Assembly: GCF_000512695.2 (NCBI RefSeq)
Contig: NZ_AZRW02000015.1
Coordinates: forward strand, 62,001-126,000
Length of the DNA stretch: 64,000 bases
Origin: Pseudomonas sp. QTF5
Lineage (GTDB): Bacteria > Pseudomonadota > Gammaproteobacteria > Pseudomonadales > Pseudomonadaceae
Direction of reading: 5' to 3'
The position numbers and the translations under genes were made by a program. How positions within the stretch are numbered: position 1 is the stretch's first letter; every line of letters starts with the position of its first letter. Below are positions 54,501-63,318 of the stretch, piece by piece. A model generated the notes under the pieces. The model was not told the DNA's origin and ran no database searches. It saw only the letters and a program-made list of their open reading frames with translations.

Positions 54501-56471
54501 GGTCGCCTGAGTCAGACCGGGTTTGATCTCATTCGACAAGTCATGGATATGCCCGACAGCATTGCTCGCGCAGCTGTCCAGGGTGCGGAGGCGATTATCC
54601 GTCCGCTGCAACTCTTGGGTATCAAAAACGGCGAAGCGATTCAGGTGCCAGGCACCTATGTGATCGGACAACAACAGAACATCACCGGTCCTCGAGTTCT
54701 GATCGCCCCCTACAGTCCCGAACACGGGGTAAAAGAATACGCAAATGAACAGCTGTTGCTGGCTGATTTGAAGACGCCAGGCGCTTTGCGCAACTGGGTC
54801 CTTGGCAGTCTGTCTACGGCTGATCGAACCCTGTGCGAAAGCAGCTTGACACCTGCCCGTGATAAACCCGGCGACCTGAGCCTGGGGCTCGAGCCTGTCA
54901 CGGGCAACCTGTTCACCCGGTTGTTCAACGACAACGCCGCGTTGCTCGCTCGGTTGCTGGGTTGCCAGTCTGATACCAGCACCCACAGCGAATGGGCGGT
55001 CATCAAGCATGTATTGAGCGAGGATGGGCAGCAGGCCTATACGTTCTTTATGGGCAAACTTGCGTACCCGATCACCGTGTGGCGCAGTTACAAAGACATC
55101 AAGCAATCCGCCGAAGACCTCCAGATGCAACAATGGAAGCCGGCGATAAAGTCGTTCATCAGTGGCATCGCGCAACTCGCCATGCTGCGTCAATCGACAG
55201 CGGAGGAAGCGACCTCGTCTTCGGCCATCAGCGAGCCAGCGCCACACGCAGATGATCTACCGCTTAAATGGGAAGATCTGGACATCACCGCCCCCGAGCG
55301 CATTCGCTTGCGGCGTCACGAGCGTACGGATGTAGATCTGAACTCAATGACCCTGAATCCGGCACTGGGCCTCTACACGCATCCGACGACAAAAAAACAC
55401 TTCGCAGCGGTCGAAGGCAACGTCTATCCCGTCAAGAAACAAGTGGATCGCTGGCGCATTGGCGGCGACAAGTCCCAAGGCCCTTATCTGAGTCAGAACA
55501 CTGGGCGGCAATGGATTGCGGACTCAGAAACACAACGTCCCCGGTACGGAATGCTCAACCGATTGGAAACGTTGATTACCCGCATACATGGCATGAACGT
55601 TGAAGCCGACGGTATGCCCGAAATCCGCTCGCTGTTCCCCGTGAAGGCCAGGCTGATTGAAGAAGGTCTGGACCTGGCAACCACCTATGCCTGGAACAGC
55701 ATGCGCAACCTGCAATTACTCAAGACTTCCGTCGGAAGGGCATCACCTGTCCATCAACTCATCAAGGACTTCATTGATGTGCCTGAGGTGCTTCCGGAGC
55801 ATGTGTCGATGCTGGAAAAAACGCTGGGTGACATCTTTAGCGCGTTGCTGGATCCAACACTCAGGCAACCGAAATCCGGGCGCTTCGCTGTCGGAAGGGC
55901 ACTCGTAGAAAGGGACAATACCTTCGGCTTCGCTATTCCTTCGGACGAGAGCCGCAAAATCTACCTGGCCGAAAAGTTTTTTCTTCCTCGTCTTGATCAC
56001 TACCGCAATTATTTGTCTGACGCGTCCTTCCCGATCAGCGCTCATGCACGCGCGACCACTTTGATCCATGAGCTTTCGCACATCGTCAGCAATACCGAAG
56101 ATATTGCCTACCTCGATGCCGTTAGGCCTTTTGCCGACTTGATCGAAACATCCAGTAGCCGCGCCCGCGAGCTCAGGAGCGCGCTGTCCACGCTCCAGAG
56201 CACAGCGCTGTCAAGCCGATCAAACCAACTTTTCACGGTCTTCAATGCCGATACCGGCCTTTGGGAGGATTTTGGCCAAGCGACTTATGAAAACACCGAA
56301 AGGGAGCTCGCTCAGGTTTTGAAACTAACCGGTCAAACGACATTGTCCGATGCACGCCGTCACTTTATGAGCGACTCGAAGGTTAGATTGGCGGTGCAAT
56401 TGGGTAACGCTGACAGTGTTTCCTGGTTGATCAGTCATTTGGGGCGCCAACTGCACACCAGTACACCATGA
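51573..56471 (+). CDS. Giant toxin-like protein with C-terminal aspzincin-type metallopeptidase
   Basis: 1632 residues from the ATG behind AGAGGAAA; an earlier in-frame ATG at 51513 lacks a site. The large N-terminal part resembles the Pseudomonas dermonecrotic-toxin-like/DUF6543 proteins (SVMLYTPWKGLIKFADMASL and SYLYTPSRGIDATYNLPAVR are paired repeats). Residues 869-886 are a Thr-Ser/Thr-Gln tract. The C-terminus has HELSH (1499-1503) and TEDIAY with Asp1510, the zinc pattern of M35 aspzincins. No signal peptide, so another secretion route is needed. No immunity gene seen. Toxin activity is inference. Confidence 0.8.
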   Translation: MTSSTQPYFFDEAHRASLAKEPGAREEALNFTLDDLDWLNGVYLPTHAARMTQTRPMQVDQLLLRFSGATDIPLAGAFAMNLPNTASVMLYTPWKGLIKFADMASLKYQLEQWLGQTTGQRELLRYLSIEQRDAVLADAVSGISTKVVEGIVFQDQERLIKLNQSHNLKAMIDELVKMPTFQWMLDETLKTALARRFPTLDQRLTRLDSFTRSNADNIEHRRKVSSMPLSDALLHYYLTHQWPLGDYRNFYHPRHGTSSAADNQFWESAITESAKNLAIRLGNLLETFWNTPISNGQSRSEFFSRCLCDTYHTQLLLKRQQGDLSSSEYLKLTTVGEAGIDDSSASNGALRIEKVRVSAPQKHYAQLACTLMIGSNEPVSYLYTPSRGIDATYNLPAVRRIVLNMMKSERREDNLLDFMSLEERDTFLSFHENERMIIGEPVTGAVFEQLMKDILDKQLQNLTYALRLYHAGEGMLDPHALLDKALDVRGLIDHRLLVADVGGRWSTQLDLRWSKQSELLRRTLAATVPTESATELLPLLSAAEQTLERQLALHPPIPTATRTVAEAQSIVAESLARLRSGFTRTMSTALHSELKLRTLAGTLGAVEQAIIKTVLDTPARLQRAGLNGFFPDVFALVLKAGDSTDLMKLSSCFVLTERGGLDPTHSGKAILWTPTLGFEALPSLTALLSRLQKRLQNPDKRVSLLENLSRGERILSHTLTLAPLELIHEDFLDHVQKKHVRLDPALVEKALHIALPEGTRSSLLNLVSLRQPMTGLHRAMDIARSLITRQKLPEWLDNASIEDQMLHAELLQQHVNNVSDDNDYLTGIRSLQRTAHHELEKRLKADTFNIDPDNVQVQISSPSTASDSTSTSTSTSTSTQTQTQTQTLTDFALIHFHDLDQARFKLVSLDATAIPQGMDESYVKRLIQNLNLGQHQRTVLNAELADTHSNAATRKKRFAAQLPWQLLHYAHAEKLQGRLSQTGFDLIRQVMDMPDSIARAAVQGAEAIIRPLQLLGIKNGEAIQVPGTYVIGQQQNITGPRVLIAPYSPEHGVKEYANEQLLLADLKTPGALRNWVLGSLSTADRTLCESSLTPARDKPGDLSLGLEPVTGNLFTRLFNDNAALLARLLGCQSDTSTHSEWAVIKHVLSEDGQQAYTFFMGKLAYPITVWRSYKDIKQSAEDLQMQQWKPAIKSFISGIAQLAMLRQSTAEEATSSSAISEPAPHADDLPLKWEDLDITAPERIRLRRHERTDVDLNSMTLNPALGLYTHPTTKKHFAAVEGNVYPVKKQVDRWRIGGDKSQGPYLSQNTGRQWIADSETQRPRYGMLNRLETLITRIHGMNVEADGMPEIRSLFPVKARLIEEGLDLATTYAWNSMRNLQLLKTSVGRASPVHQLIKDFIDVPEVLPEHVSMLEKTLGDIFSALLDPTLRQPKSGRFAVGRALVERDNTFGFAIPSDESRKIYLAEKFFLPRLDHYRNYLSDASFPISAHARATTLIHELSHIVSNTEDIAYLDAVRPFADLIETSSSRARELRSALSTLQSTALSSRSNQLFTVFNADTGLWEDFGQATYENTERELAQVLKLTGQTTLSDARRHFMSDSKVRLAVQLGNADSVSWLISHLGRQLHTSTP
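54177..54230 (+). repeat. Hexanucleotide repeat inside the toxin gene
   Basis: acatcg four times (54177-54200), acatca, then acgcaa four times (54207-54230). Units are 6 bases, so gains or losses stay in frame and change the Ser-Thr-Gln tract length. Confidence 0.92.
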
Positions 56472-56505
56472 ACTTAACGTTTGCAGCGGTAACGGGGGAT
56501 GAAGC

Positions 56506-56532
56506 AGATCAAGCGTCCTTTGATCTTTTTTT
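56506..56532 (+). terminator. Intrinsic terminator of the toxin gene
   Basis: AGATCAA (56506-56512), loop, TTGATCT (56520-56526) and a run of T. A second 9-bp perfect hairpin, GACGCCCTG-TTT-CAGGGCGTC, follows at 56560-56580 without T-run. Confidence 0.78.
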
Positions 56533-56677
56533 CACTCCCTTTATGGATACTTGCCTGACGACGCCCTGTTTCAGGGCGTCTGGATGAAAATAAGTTCTAC
56601 TTTGATGGGCAATTGCCATGACGGTTGTTCTCGCAGACTTCCCTCAAGGTTAGAATGCAGGAAATCAGGATGAGTCA

Positions 56678-57679
56678 ATGACCGACCACTCTCTCTCGCA
56701 AGCCCAATACGACGCCATCACCGATGCCGCTGCGCACTGGTGCATGCGTCTGCACGCCATCGACTGCACGGCCGAAGAACGCCTGGCGTTCGAGCAATGG
56801 CGTAATGCTCATCCGCTGCATGCCCTCGAGTACGAAGCCATGCTGGAGATCTGGGATGTGGCCGGGGATTTGCCTCGTCCCGAATCCGCCGCGCCGGCTG
56901 CTCGCGTCAAACCGGCAACGCCTTGGCGCACCTTCGGCATTGCCGCCACCGTCTGCGCCCTCGCGCTGCCGCTGGCGGCCTATACCGGATGGAACCTGGG
57001 TTGGCTGCCCAATACCTACCAGCATTTCGAGGCGACCGATAATGTTCGTCAGGTTACGCTGAGCGATGGCAGCCAGGTGGAGCTGAACCTGGGCAGTGAA
57101 TTGACGTTCAGCAATTACAAGGATCAGCGTCGCGTCACGCTGAAAAAAGGTGAAGCCTTCTTCAGCGTCAGTCATGACCAGCAACATCCGTTCATCGTCA
57201 GGGCAGCCGATGGCAGGATTCGCGTCACGGGTACCCAATTCAATGTCTGGATGTATGAAGACCAGGTACGCGTGAACCTGATCGAAGGTTCTGTGCTGGT
57301 GACCAGTAACGGTGCCCTGCCCGGCGAGGGTTCACATCTCGAACCTGCCATGCAGGCACATTACCGGCACGGCGACTTCACGCCGCAAATCAGCCAGACC
57401 TCTGCCAATGACCATTCGCTGGCCTGGCGCAGCGGCAAACTGGTGCTCGATGATCTGGCGCTGACCGAAGCCATGCCCTTGATCAATCGTTATTTGAACA
57501 AACCAGTCATGCTCGCGGACCACAGTACCGGCTCGATTCGCCTCGGCGGTATCTACAACATCAAAGAGCTCAACAACCTGGTGGCTTCGTTGCCCAAGGT
57601 GCTGCCGGTCTACCTGACCCGCAACAAGGACGGCAATCCGGTCCTCAATTCGATCCCGCAACAAGCTCCAAAAAGCTGA
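56678..57679 (+). CDS. FecR-family sigma regulator, possible FpvR
   Basis: 333 residues. N-terminal cytoplasmic anti-sigma part about 1-85 (DUF4880-like; WCMRLHAIDCTAEERLAFEQ), one membrane helix about 88-108 (FGIAATVCALALPLAAYTGW), and a periplasmic FecR domain (VTLSDGSQVELNLGSELTFS, RVTLKKGEAFFSVSHD) with the usual C-terminal STN-interacting part. No ECF sigma gene or receptor is adjacent. Length and its place by pvdQ recall FpvR of the pyoverdine system, but this is an inference. Confidence 0.88.
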   Translation: MTDHSLSQAQYDAITDAAAHWCMRLHAIDCTAEERLAFEQWRNAHPLHALEYEAMLEIWDVAGDLPRPESAAPAARVKPATPWRTFGIAATVCALALPLAAYTGWNLGWLPNTYQHFEATDNVRQVTLSDGSQVELNLGSELTFSNYKDQRRVTLKKGEAFFSVSHDQQHPFIVRAADGRIRVTGTQFNVWMYEDQVRVNLIEGSVLVTSNGALPGEGSHLEPAMQAHYRHGDFTPQISQTSANDHSLAWRSGKLVLDDLALTEAMPLINRYLNKPVMLADHSTGSIRLGGIYNIKELNNLVASLPKVLPVYLTRNKDGNPVLNSIPQQAPKS

Positions 57680-57715
57680 AGGCCGCCACCCTTGCGGGGT
57701 GCGGCCTTCATTTTT
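57678..57715. terminator. Bidirectional terminator between fecR and pvdQ
   Basis: GAAGGCCGC (57678-57686) and GCGGCCTTC (57701-57709) with an inner ACCC/GGGT stem; T-run after and A-run before. Confidence 0.85.
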
Positions 57716-57734
57716 CATTCAAACGTTATCGCGA

Positions 57735-60080
57735 TTACTGCGCGGCGATCTTCCCTGCTTTTTCATCCTGCTCTCGAATCGTCTGAGCCTGGTACTGCGG
57801 ATCGGCCGTGATCTGCTGCTCGGTAAACGGCAACACACTCAACTGTTTCTTCGAAAAGGCCAGTGTCTGATCCCGAGAGTACTTCGACGCCGGATCACTG
57901 GACAATGAGAATGCCAGTAAGCCCTGAGCCTGAGGCCCCTTGTCATCGAACGTCACCACCTGCAAATAACTGGTGCCACTGACGACTTCGCGTTTGCCGT
58001 CGGTGCTCGGCACGCTTTGGATCGCGTTATACACACCCAGCGTGCCCGGCCCGCCGTGAATTGGCGTTTGCTGCCCGCCACTGCTGACCATCTGGATATC
58101 GCCCCAGCGGCTATCGGCTTTCAGGCCAAGGGTTTTTACCTGTTCGACCGAGGCCAGCATCGCCCCCCGAACCGCTTTGGCGACGTCTGGCCGTTCAATT
58201 GCCAGGCCACGCGGTGTGTGTTGCGCATCCTTCGGATCGAACGCTACCCGCCAGATGTCAGGAATTTTCTGTAACGGCACCATGACATTCTGAAAATGTA
58301 CAAACCCCAGCCCGCTGTCCAGATTCACCCGGCGATCCCACGCTTTGAGACTGGCACACAGCGGCGCAAGCGTCGGCACATCAGGGCCGAGGTCCGCGGC
58401 ACAGAATTGCAGCAGGTCCGGCATCACTTGAGCTGCTTGATACACCTGATCATCCATCACCATCTGCTGCAGATCCGCCGCAGTGACAGTACCGGCCTTG
58501 TTCAAGGTGCCCAGACGCTCCAGCGCAAAGCGCGAACGCAACCCCAATGGCTGATTGTCCTGACTGATCAACGGCGAGAAACCGGTGAGCGGTTGTGCCG
58601 GGTTGGCCATCCAGGCCGAATCATTGGAATGCTGCACAAAGTCTTTGCGCAGCAGTTGCGGCAATTTGTCTGCCGCATAGATACCTTTTTGCGCAGCCTG
58701 CGGGTCGATGTCCCAGGCGCAGGCGCTGTTGGAGCCGTCAAGCAGGATCATCTGTAATCCGGCCCGCGGATCGCTGCACTTGGCCAGTTTGTCGGCACTG
58801 ACGTTCGGCACCACCGACAGGTTCATGTAAAGCGTCTGCCCCTGATCGTCCACCGCCAGGGTATTGACCCACGGAATCCCCTGAATCTTGTGCACCGATG
58901 CCTGCAAATCCTTGAGGCTGGCAGCGCGGTTCATCGCATACCACTGCTGCAAGACGCGGTCGTTATCCAGATTGGCATCGCGCAGGCTGTAGGCGAACTG
59001 GTTGTTCCAGTCCAGTTTTCCGGGCCATTGCACAATCGGGCCAAATTGCGAGCTATAGACCACATGGGAAATCTGCCGGCTCTGGCCATCGGGTTGCTTC
59101 ACGTTTACCGCCAGTGTCTGCTTTTTCATCGGCAAGGACTTGCCATCCAGCAGGTAACGGGTCGGATCCATGGGATCGAGTTGCAGGCGATACAGCGTGA
59201 AGTGCTTGGATGAATCCACCGTGTGGGTCCATGCCAAGTGCTGGTTGAAACCAATATTGATTATGGGCAGACCCGGCAATGCGGCGCCCATGACATCCAG
59301 TTTGCCGGGAATGGTCAGGTGCATCTGATAAAAGCGCATCCCGCCCACCCAGGGAAAGTGCGGATTGGCCAGCAGCATTCCGCGACCGTTGAACGAACGT
59401 TCGCTGCCGATCGCAACCGCATTGCTGCCGCGATCCAGAGCAAAACGTTGCATGCGCGAGGCCGCCAGCTGGAAAGACGCTGGCTCGCCCGCCACATGGG
59501 TGACGGTTTTCGGCGGGGTAGCGCCGGCCAATGCTTCGGCAAACTGCCCCACGCCGCCTTCGACCAACAGACGTCGGGTCAACTTGATCAGATCCTGCGC
59601 AGTAATCGCGCGCACCCATTCTCCCTGGCATTGTTGCGGTAAACCTTGCGCCCGACGCTCCGTCAGCGAACGGTTGTAACCCGCCACATAACCTTCGATG
59701 AGCCCACGGACTTCAGGCGTTTGCGCCTGCCAGAAAGCGGCAACCGCCTGCGGGGTATTCAGCCAGTTGAAAAACACATCGCTGGCCAGGTTCCCGCGCT
59801 CTTCGACCGTGAACCGGTCCGGGCCGAAATATCGGGAGCGCTCGCCATTGACGGTGACGATTTCATTGGCCAGCAAACACAGATTGTCCTGAGCGTAGGC
59901 ATAGCCAATGCCATAGCCGAGGCCGCGCTCGTTGTCGGCACGAATATGCGGCACGCCGAAACTGGTTCGACGAATCTCGGCTATCGCCTGCTCTGGCTGG
60001 CTGCGCGCATTTGCCGCAAGACTCAGCCCCAGAAACACACCCGCAAGGCTCAACCTGGTTAACTTCCTGGAAATAATCAC
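57735..60080 (-). CDS. pvdQ: PvdQ, acyl-homoserine-lactone / pyoverdine precursor acylase
   Basis: 781 residues from a GTG behind AGGAGC. Signal peptide about 1-25. Ntn-hydrolase (penicillin acylase) family: ALDRGSNAVAIGSERSFNG with Ser219 as the new N-terminus of the beta chain after self-cleavage. LLVEGGVGQFAEALAG precedes the spacer. PvdQ removes the fatty-acid tail from the pyoverdine precursor in the periplasm and can also cleave long-chain AHLs. The sequence runs parallel to P. aeruginosa PvdQ along its length. Confidence 0.93.
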   Translation of the reverse strand: MIISRKLTRLSLAGVFLGLSLAANARSQPEQAIAEIRRTSFGVPHIRADNERGLGYGIGYAYAQDNLCLLANEIVTVNGERSRYFGPDRFTVEERGNLASDVFFNWLNTPQAVAAFWQAQTPEVRGLIEGYVAGYNRSLTERRAQGLPQQCQGEWVRAITAQDLIKLTRRLLVEGGVGQFAEALAGATPPKTVTHVAGEPASFQLAASRMQRFALDRGSNAVAIGSERSFNGRGMLLANPHFPWVGGMRFYQMHLTIPGKLDVMGAALPGLPIINIGFNQHLAWTHTVDSSKHFTLYRLQLDPMDPTRYLLDGKSLPMKKQTLAVNVKQPDGQSRQISHVVYSSQFGPIVQWPGKLDWNNQFAYSLRDANLDNDRVLQQWYAMNRAASLKDLQASVHKIQGIPWVNTLAVDDQGQTLYMNLSVVPNVSADKLAKCSDPRAGLQMILLDGSNSACAWDIDPQAAQKGIYAADKLPQLLRKDFVQHSNDSAWMANPAQPLTGFSPLISQDNQPLGLRSRFALERLGTLNKAGTVTAADLQQMVMDDQVYQAAQVMPDLLQFCAADLGPDVPTLAPLCASLKAWDRRVNLDSGLGFVHFQNVMVPLQKIPDIWRVAFDPKDAQHTPRGLAIERPDVAKAVRGAMLASVEQVKTLGLKADSRWGDIQMVSSGGQQTPIHGGPGTLGVYNAIQSVPSTDGKREVVSGTSYLQVVTFDDKGPQAQGLLAFSLSSDPASKYSRDQTLAFSKKQLSVLPFTEQQITADPQYQAQTIREQDEKAGKIAAQ

Positions 60081-60147
60081 GCTCGCTCCTGATCGAAAAG
60101 ACGTATGACACGCAATGCGCCTAATGCCGGTCAGTTAAGCGCAACCC

Positions 60148-60244
60148 ATGTGGGAGCGGGCTTGCTCGCGAAAGCGGTATGTCAGGCGACATCGATGTTG
60201 ACTGTGCCGCCGTCTTCGCGAGCAAGCCCGCTCCCACAGGTTCC
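60148..60244. repeat. REP pair with conserved spacer upstream of pvdQ
   Basis: gagcgggcttgctcgcgaaa and cttcgcgagcaagcccgctc frame tatgtcaggcgacatcgatg; another half unit near 60265-60285. The rest of the gap to 60520 has no gene. Confidence 0.88.
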
Positions 60245-60520
60245 GCACCTTAACTGACAGGCATTGGCGCAAGCCTGGCTCCTACGTGTCCGATTTGCCC
60301 TTAACTTACCGACATTACCCAATGCGCCTCCCTTTCAAACGAAGCAACCAGCAAAAATTTAAGCCTTTGAGGGCGTCCACACGCCCGGCTCACAGGCCGC
60401 TGACGTAACGGCGACAAATTTTCTACATGCCAGTCTTCATTATTTGCCTGGCTCGTTCGTCTTATTGATTGAGAGCACCCATCACATTTTCCTGATCAGG
60501 CTCTGAAAAGGAGTTTTTGC

Positions 60521-60922
60521 ATGTACAACCCGCAACTGCCAACGGACGGTAGCCATGCGCCAAAAGCCAACACCCTGGGCTCCCGCGCGTTCAATCAACC
60601 AGCCGAACGCCACGGCAACGAACGGATCAGGTTTCTACTCAAGAGCTTTGGCCTGCGAACCAGCCTGATTCGCCTGAAAGTCATCGACGCCTTGCTGACC
60701 GCCGCCGAAAGCGACCGCAGCCTGGGAGTGCGTGGCGTACACAGCCACTTGCTGGACCTGGACATTCCCCTGTCCTTTCTCAGTGTCCGAGAAGTGTTGA
60801 AACGCTTGTGCGGTGAAGGCTTGATCACCCTCAATCCGGACAAAAGCTACAGCCTGCATCCACAGGCCGCCGCCGTCCTTTACAGCGAGCAATCCGGCCA
60901 GGGGTCGTCGCTCAAGGCTTGA
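60521..60922 (+). CDS. Fur-like winged-helix regulator, DNA-binding domain only (PA2384-like)
   Basis: 133 residues with AAAAGGAG before the ATG. A winged-helix domain (FLLKSFGLRTSLIRLKVIDA, GVRGVHSHLLDLDIPLSFLS, VREVLKRLCGEGLITLNPDK) like the N-terminal half of Fur. The C-terminal metal-binding and dimer domain is missing: no His/Cys cluster follows. Divergent from pvdQ. In P. aeruginosa the gene next to pvdQ (PA2384) is of this kind and affects iron-responsive genes. Confidence 0.8.
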   Translation: MYNPQLPTDGSHAPKANTLGSRAFNQPAERHGNERIRFLLKSFGLRTSLIRLKVIDALLTAAESDRSLGVRGVHSHLLDLDIPLSFLSVREVLKRLCGEGLITLNPDKSYSLHPQAAAVLYSEQSGQGSSLKA

Positions 60923-61100
60923 CCTTGCGACGCATCACGCCATTGATCACCACCACGAGCACCGCCACCCCGATGGCCATGTACTGGAACAGCTGCTCTG
61001 TGATGATCCCGGCATTTTGCAGCCAGGAAAGGCCGAACATGATCCCCAGCACCACCAGGGAAATCAGAATCGAATATTTCAAACGTTGCGACTGGGTCAT
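60912..61100 (-). CDS. Small membrane protein, unknown function
   Basis: 62 residues with AGGAAC before the ATG. Two hydrophobic helices (YSILISLVVLGIMFGLSWLQ and YMAIGVAVLVVVINGVM) and a basic tail RRKVKP. Stop overlaps the end of the Fur-like gene by a few bases. Confidence 0.7.
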   Translation of the reverse strand: MTQSQRLKYSILISLVVLGIMFGLSWLQNAGIITEQLFQYMAIGVAVLVVVINGVMRRKVKP

Positions 61101-61271
61101 TGCGGGTTCCTGAACCAAAAAATGTATCCGGCTTGTATCCGATTGCATGCCAAGCCCCTACCGTGCTGCGGGAATGAGGGGCTGCAAACGGGGTCTCATG
61201 TTACAGCCGATGAAGAGTTTTGACTTCTATTGCGGCGTACACACGTAGCGCCAAAGTAATGAATGTTGCTT

Positions 61272-62198
61272 TCAGCCGCATGAGTCTTTTCTAAAAAAAC
61301 CATTAGCCGGCTGCGCACAGAGTTCCACCATCCAGTCGACGAACACCCGCACCCGCCGGGACAACTGGCGATGAGGAGGATAGAGCGCCGTCAGCGGCAT
61401 ACCCGGTGGCGGCACGTCCCTCAGGACCTCGATCAAACGCCCCTCCTTCAGTTGGCGGGCAACGTGATAATACGGGGTCTGGACCAAGCCATATCCCGCC
61501 TCACACGCCGCCAGATAGCCATCGGCACTGTTGACCGAAATGTGCCTGGGCAGGTCGATCAGCCGCAGCTGGTCATCGAGTACAAATTCCAGTCCGTAGC
61601 GTTTGCCGGTGTCATTGGAAAAGTATTCCACCATCTGGTGCCCCTTCAGATCCTCCAGACACAGCGGAGTCCCGCGACGCTGCAAGTATTCCGGGCTCGC
61701 ACAGGTGACCTGGTCCAGCATGCACAGCGGCCGTGCCACCAGTGAGTCGTCCAGGGTCGAGCCACCCCGCAACACGCAATCGACACCTTCGCGGATAAGA
61801 TCCACTGGCCGGTCATTCAAACCGATTTCCAGTTCGATCAATGGATACCGGGCAGTGAATTGCGGTAAGGCCGGGATCACGATCAAACGCCCCACTCCCG
61901 CCGGCATATCCACTCGCAGCAGACCTTTGGGATTGTGGCGAGCAGCGGAAAATACGGCTTCGGTTTCCTCCAGATCCGCCAGCAGTCGCACGCAACGCGG
62001 GTAATAGGCAGCACCGTCAAGCGTCAGGCTGATCTGCCGGGTGGTGCGTTGCAGCAGTTGCACGCCCAGATGTGCCTCAAGTTGCTTGATCAGAATGGTC
62101 ACGGAGGCGCGAGGCAATTGCAGGCTGTCCGCTGCTTTGGCGAAGCCGCCCAATTCGACGATTCGGGTGAACACGCGCATGGCGTTGAAACGGTCCAT
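61272..62198 (-). CDS. LysR-family transcriptional regulator
   Basis: 308 residues. HTH MDRFNAMRVFTRIVELGGFA, LPRASVTILIKQLEAHLGVQ, then effector domain. Divergent from the aldo-keto reductase with a 118-base gap, so probably its regulator. Confidence 0.92.
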   Translation of the reverse strand: MDRFNAMRVFTRIVELGGFAKAADSLQLPRASVTILIKQLEAHLGVQLLQRTTRQISLTLDGAAYYPRCVRLLADLEETEAVFSAARHNPKGLLRVDMPAGVGRLIVIPALPQFTARYPLIELEIGLNDRPVDLIREGVDCVLRGGSTLDDSLVARPLCMLDQVTCASPEYLQRRGTPLCLEDLKGHQMVEYFSNDTGKRYGLEFVLDDQLRLIDLPRHISVNSADGYLAACEAGYGLVQTPYYHVARQLKEGRLIEVLRDVPPPGMPLTALYPPHRQLSRRVRVFVDWMVELCAQPANGFFRKDSCG

Positions 62199-62220
62199 TG
62201 CTTTGGCTTACCGGCTGATT

Positions 62221-62237
62221 ATTTAGAAATTACAAAT
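62221..62237. promoter_or_regulatory. Possible LysR-box in the divergent gap
   Basis: ATTTAGAAATTACAAAT fits the T-N11-A LysR pattern with ATTT and AAAT ends. It lies between the LysR gene and the reductase. Confidence 0.4.
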
Positions 62238-62316
62238 AGTGATAGCAGTTTTAGCCGGTTTATCTTGTTTCTGTCGAGGTCAACAATAGGATTTCAATTC
62301 ACAGGGAGCTGATTTC

Positions 62317-63312
62317 ATGCAAACACGTCAACTGGGCAAAAACGGTCCGCAGGTGAGCGCGATTGGTCTTGGCTGCATGGGCATGACCGATTTCTACACC
62401 ACGGGCGTGGACACCCGAGAAGCCACGGCTACTTTGCACCGCGCGCTGGAACTGGGGATCAATCTGCTCGACACGGCAGACATGTACGGCCCACACACCA
62501 ACGAAGAACTGATCGGCAAGGCCATTGTCGGCAAGCGTGACCAGGTATTTCTGGCCAGCAAATTCGGCATTGTCCGCGACCCGTCCAACCCCAGTGCACG
62601 GGGTGTCGACGGTCGACCGGAATACATTCGCGACGCTATCGACGGCACCCTCAAGCGCCTTGGCGTGGAAACCCTCGATTTGTATTACCAGCACCGCATC
62701 GATCCGCAGGTGGCCATCGAAGAAACCGTCGGCGCCATGGCAGAACTGGTGAAGGCCGGCAAGGTGCGTTATCTGGGATTGAGTGAAGCGTCGGTCGCCA
62801 CGCTGGAGCGAGCGAACAAGGTTCATCCGATCAGCGCACTGCAAAGTGAATACTCGTTATGGAGCCGCGATCAGGAGGAGAACGGTTGCCTGGCCGCGTG
62901 CCAGCGCCTGGGCGTTGCCTTTGTGCCTTACAGTCCGTTGGGCCGGGGCTTTTTGACCGGAGCACTGAAAAATCCGGATGATTTCGCAGCCGACGACTAC
63001 CGTCGCTTCAGTCCACGTTTTCAAGGGGAAAACTTCGCTAAAAACCTGTTGCTGGTGCAGCAGGTGCAGGCCCTGGCCGCCGACAAGGGTGTGACGGCGG
63101 GCCAACTGGCGTTGGCCTGGGTCTTGGCCCAAGGGGATTATCTGATTCCGATTCCAGGCACCAAACAGCGTAAATACCTGGAAGAAAATGTGGCCGCGCT
63201 GGACGTGAAGCTGAGCCGCGCAGAGTTGCAGGCCCTGGAAGCAATATTCCCGGTCAATGCCACGGCAGGCCTGCGTTATCCGGAAGAAGTCATGAAGTTG
63301 CTTGACCGGTAA
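62317..63312 (+). CDS. Aldo/keto reductase
   Basis: 331 residues, TIM-barrel AKR. The tetrad is present: LLDTADMYG (Asp and Tyr), VFLASKFGI (Lys) and LYYQHRID (His). NADPH-binding end near [19 protein letters not shown]. YakC/AKR13-like. Reduces aldehydes in the cytoplasm; the substrate is unknown. Confidence 0.92.
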   Translation: MQTRQLGKNGPQVSAIGLGCMGMTDFYTTGVDTREATATLHRALELGINLLDTADMYGPHTNEELIGKAIVGKRDQVFLASKFGIVRDPSNPSARGVDGRPEYIRDAIDGTLKRLGVETLDLYYQHRIDPQVAIEETVGAMAELVKAGKVRYLGLSEASVATLERANKVHPISALQSEYSLWSRDQEENGCLAACQRLGVAFVPYSPLGRGFLTGALKNPDDFAADDYRRFSPRFQGENFAKNLLLVQQVQALAADKGVTAGQLALAWVLAQGDYLIPIPGTKQRKYLEENVAALDVKLSRAELQALEAIFPVNATAGLRYPEEVMKLLDR

Positions 63313-63318
63313 ACGGTT

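Noticed and set aside
60081..60150. PvdS-type iron-starvation box before pvdQ
   Set aside because: The best candidate (TTAGG, 16 bases, CGT) misses the TAAAT consensus at several bases, so I do not call it.
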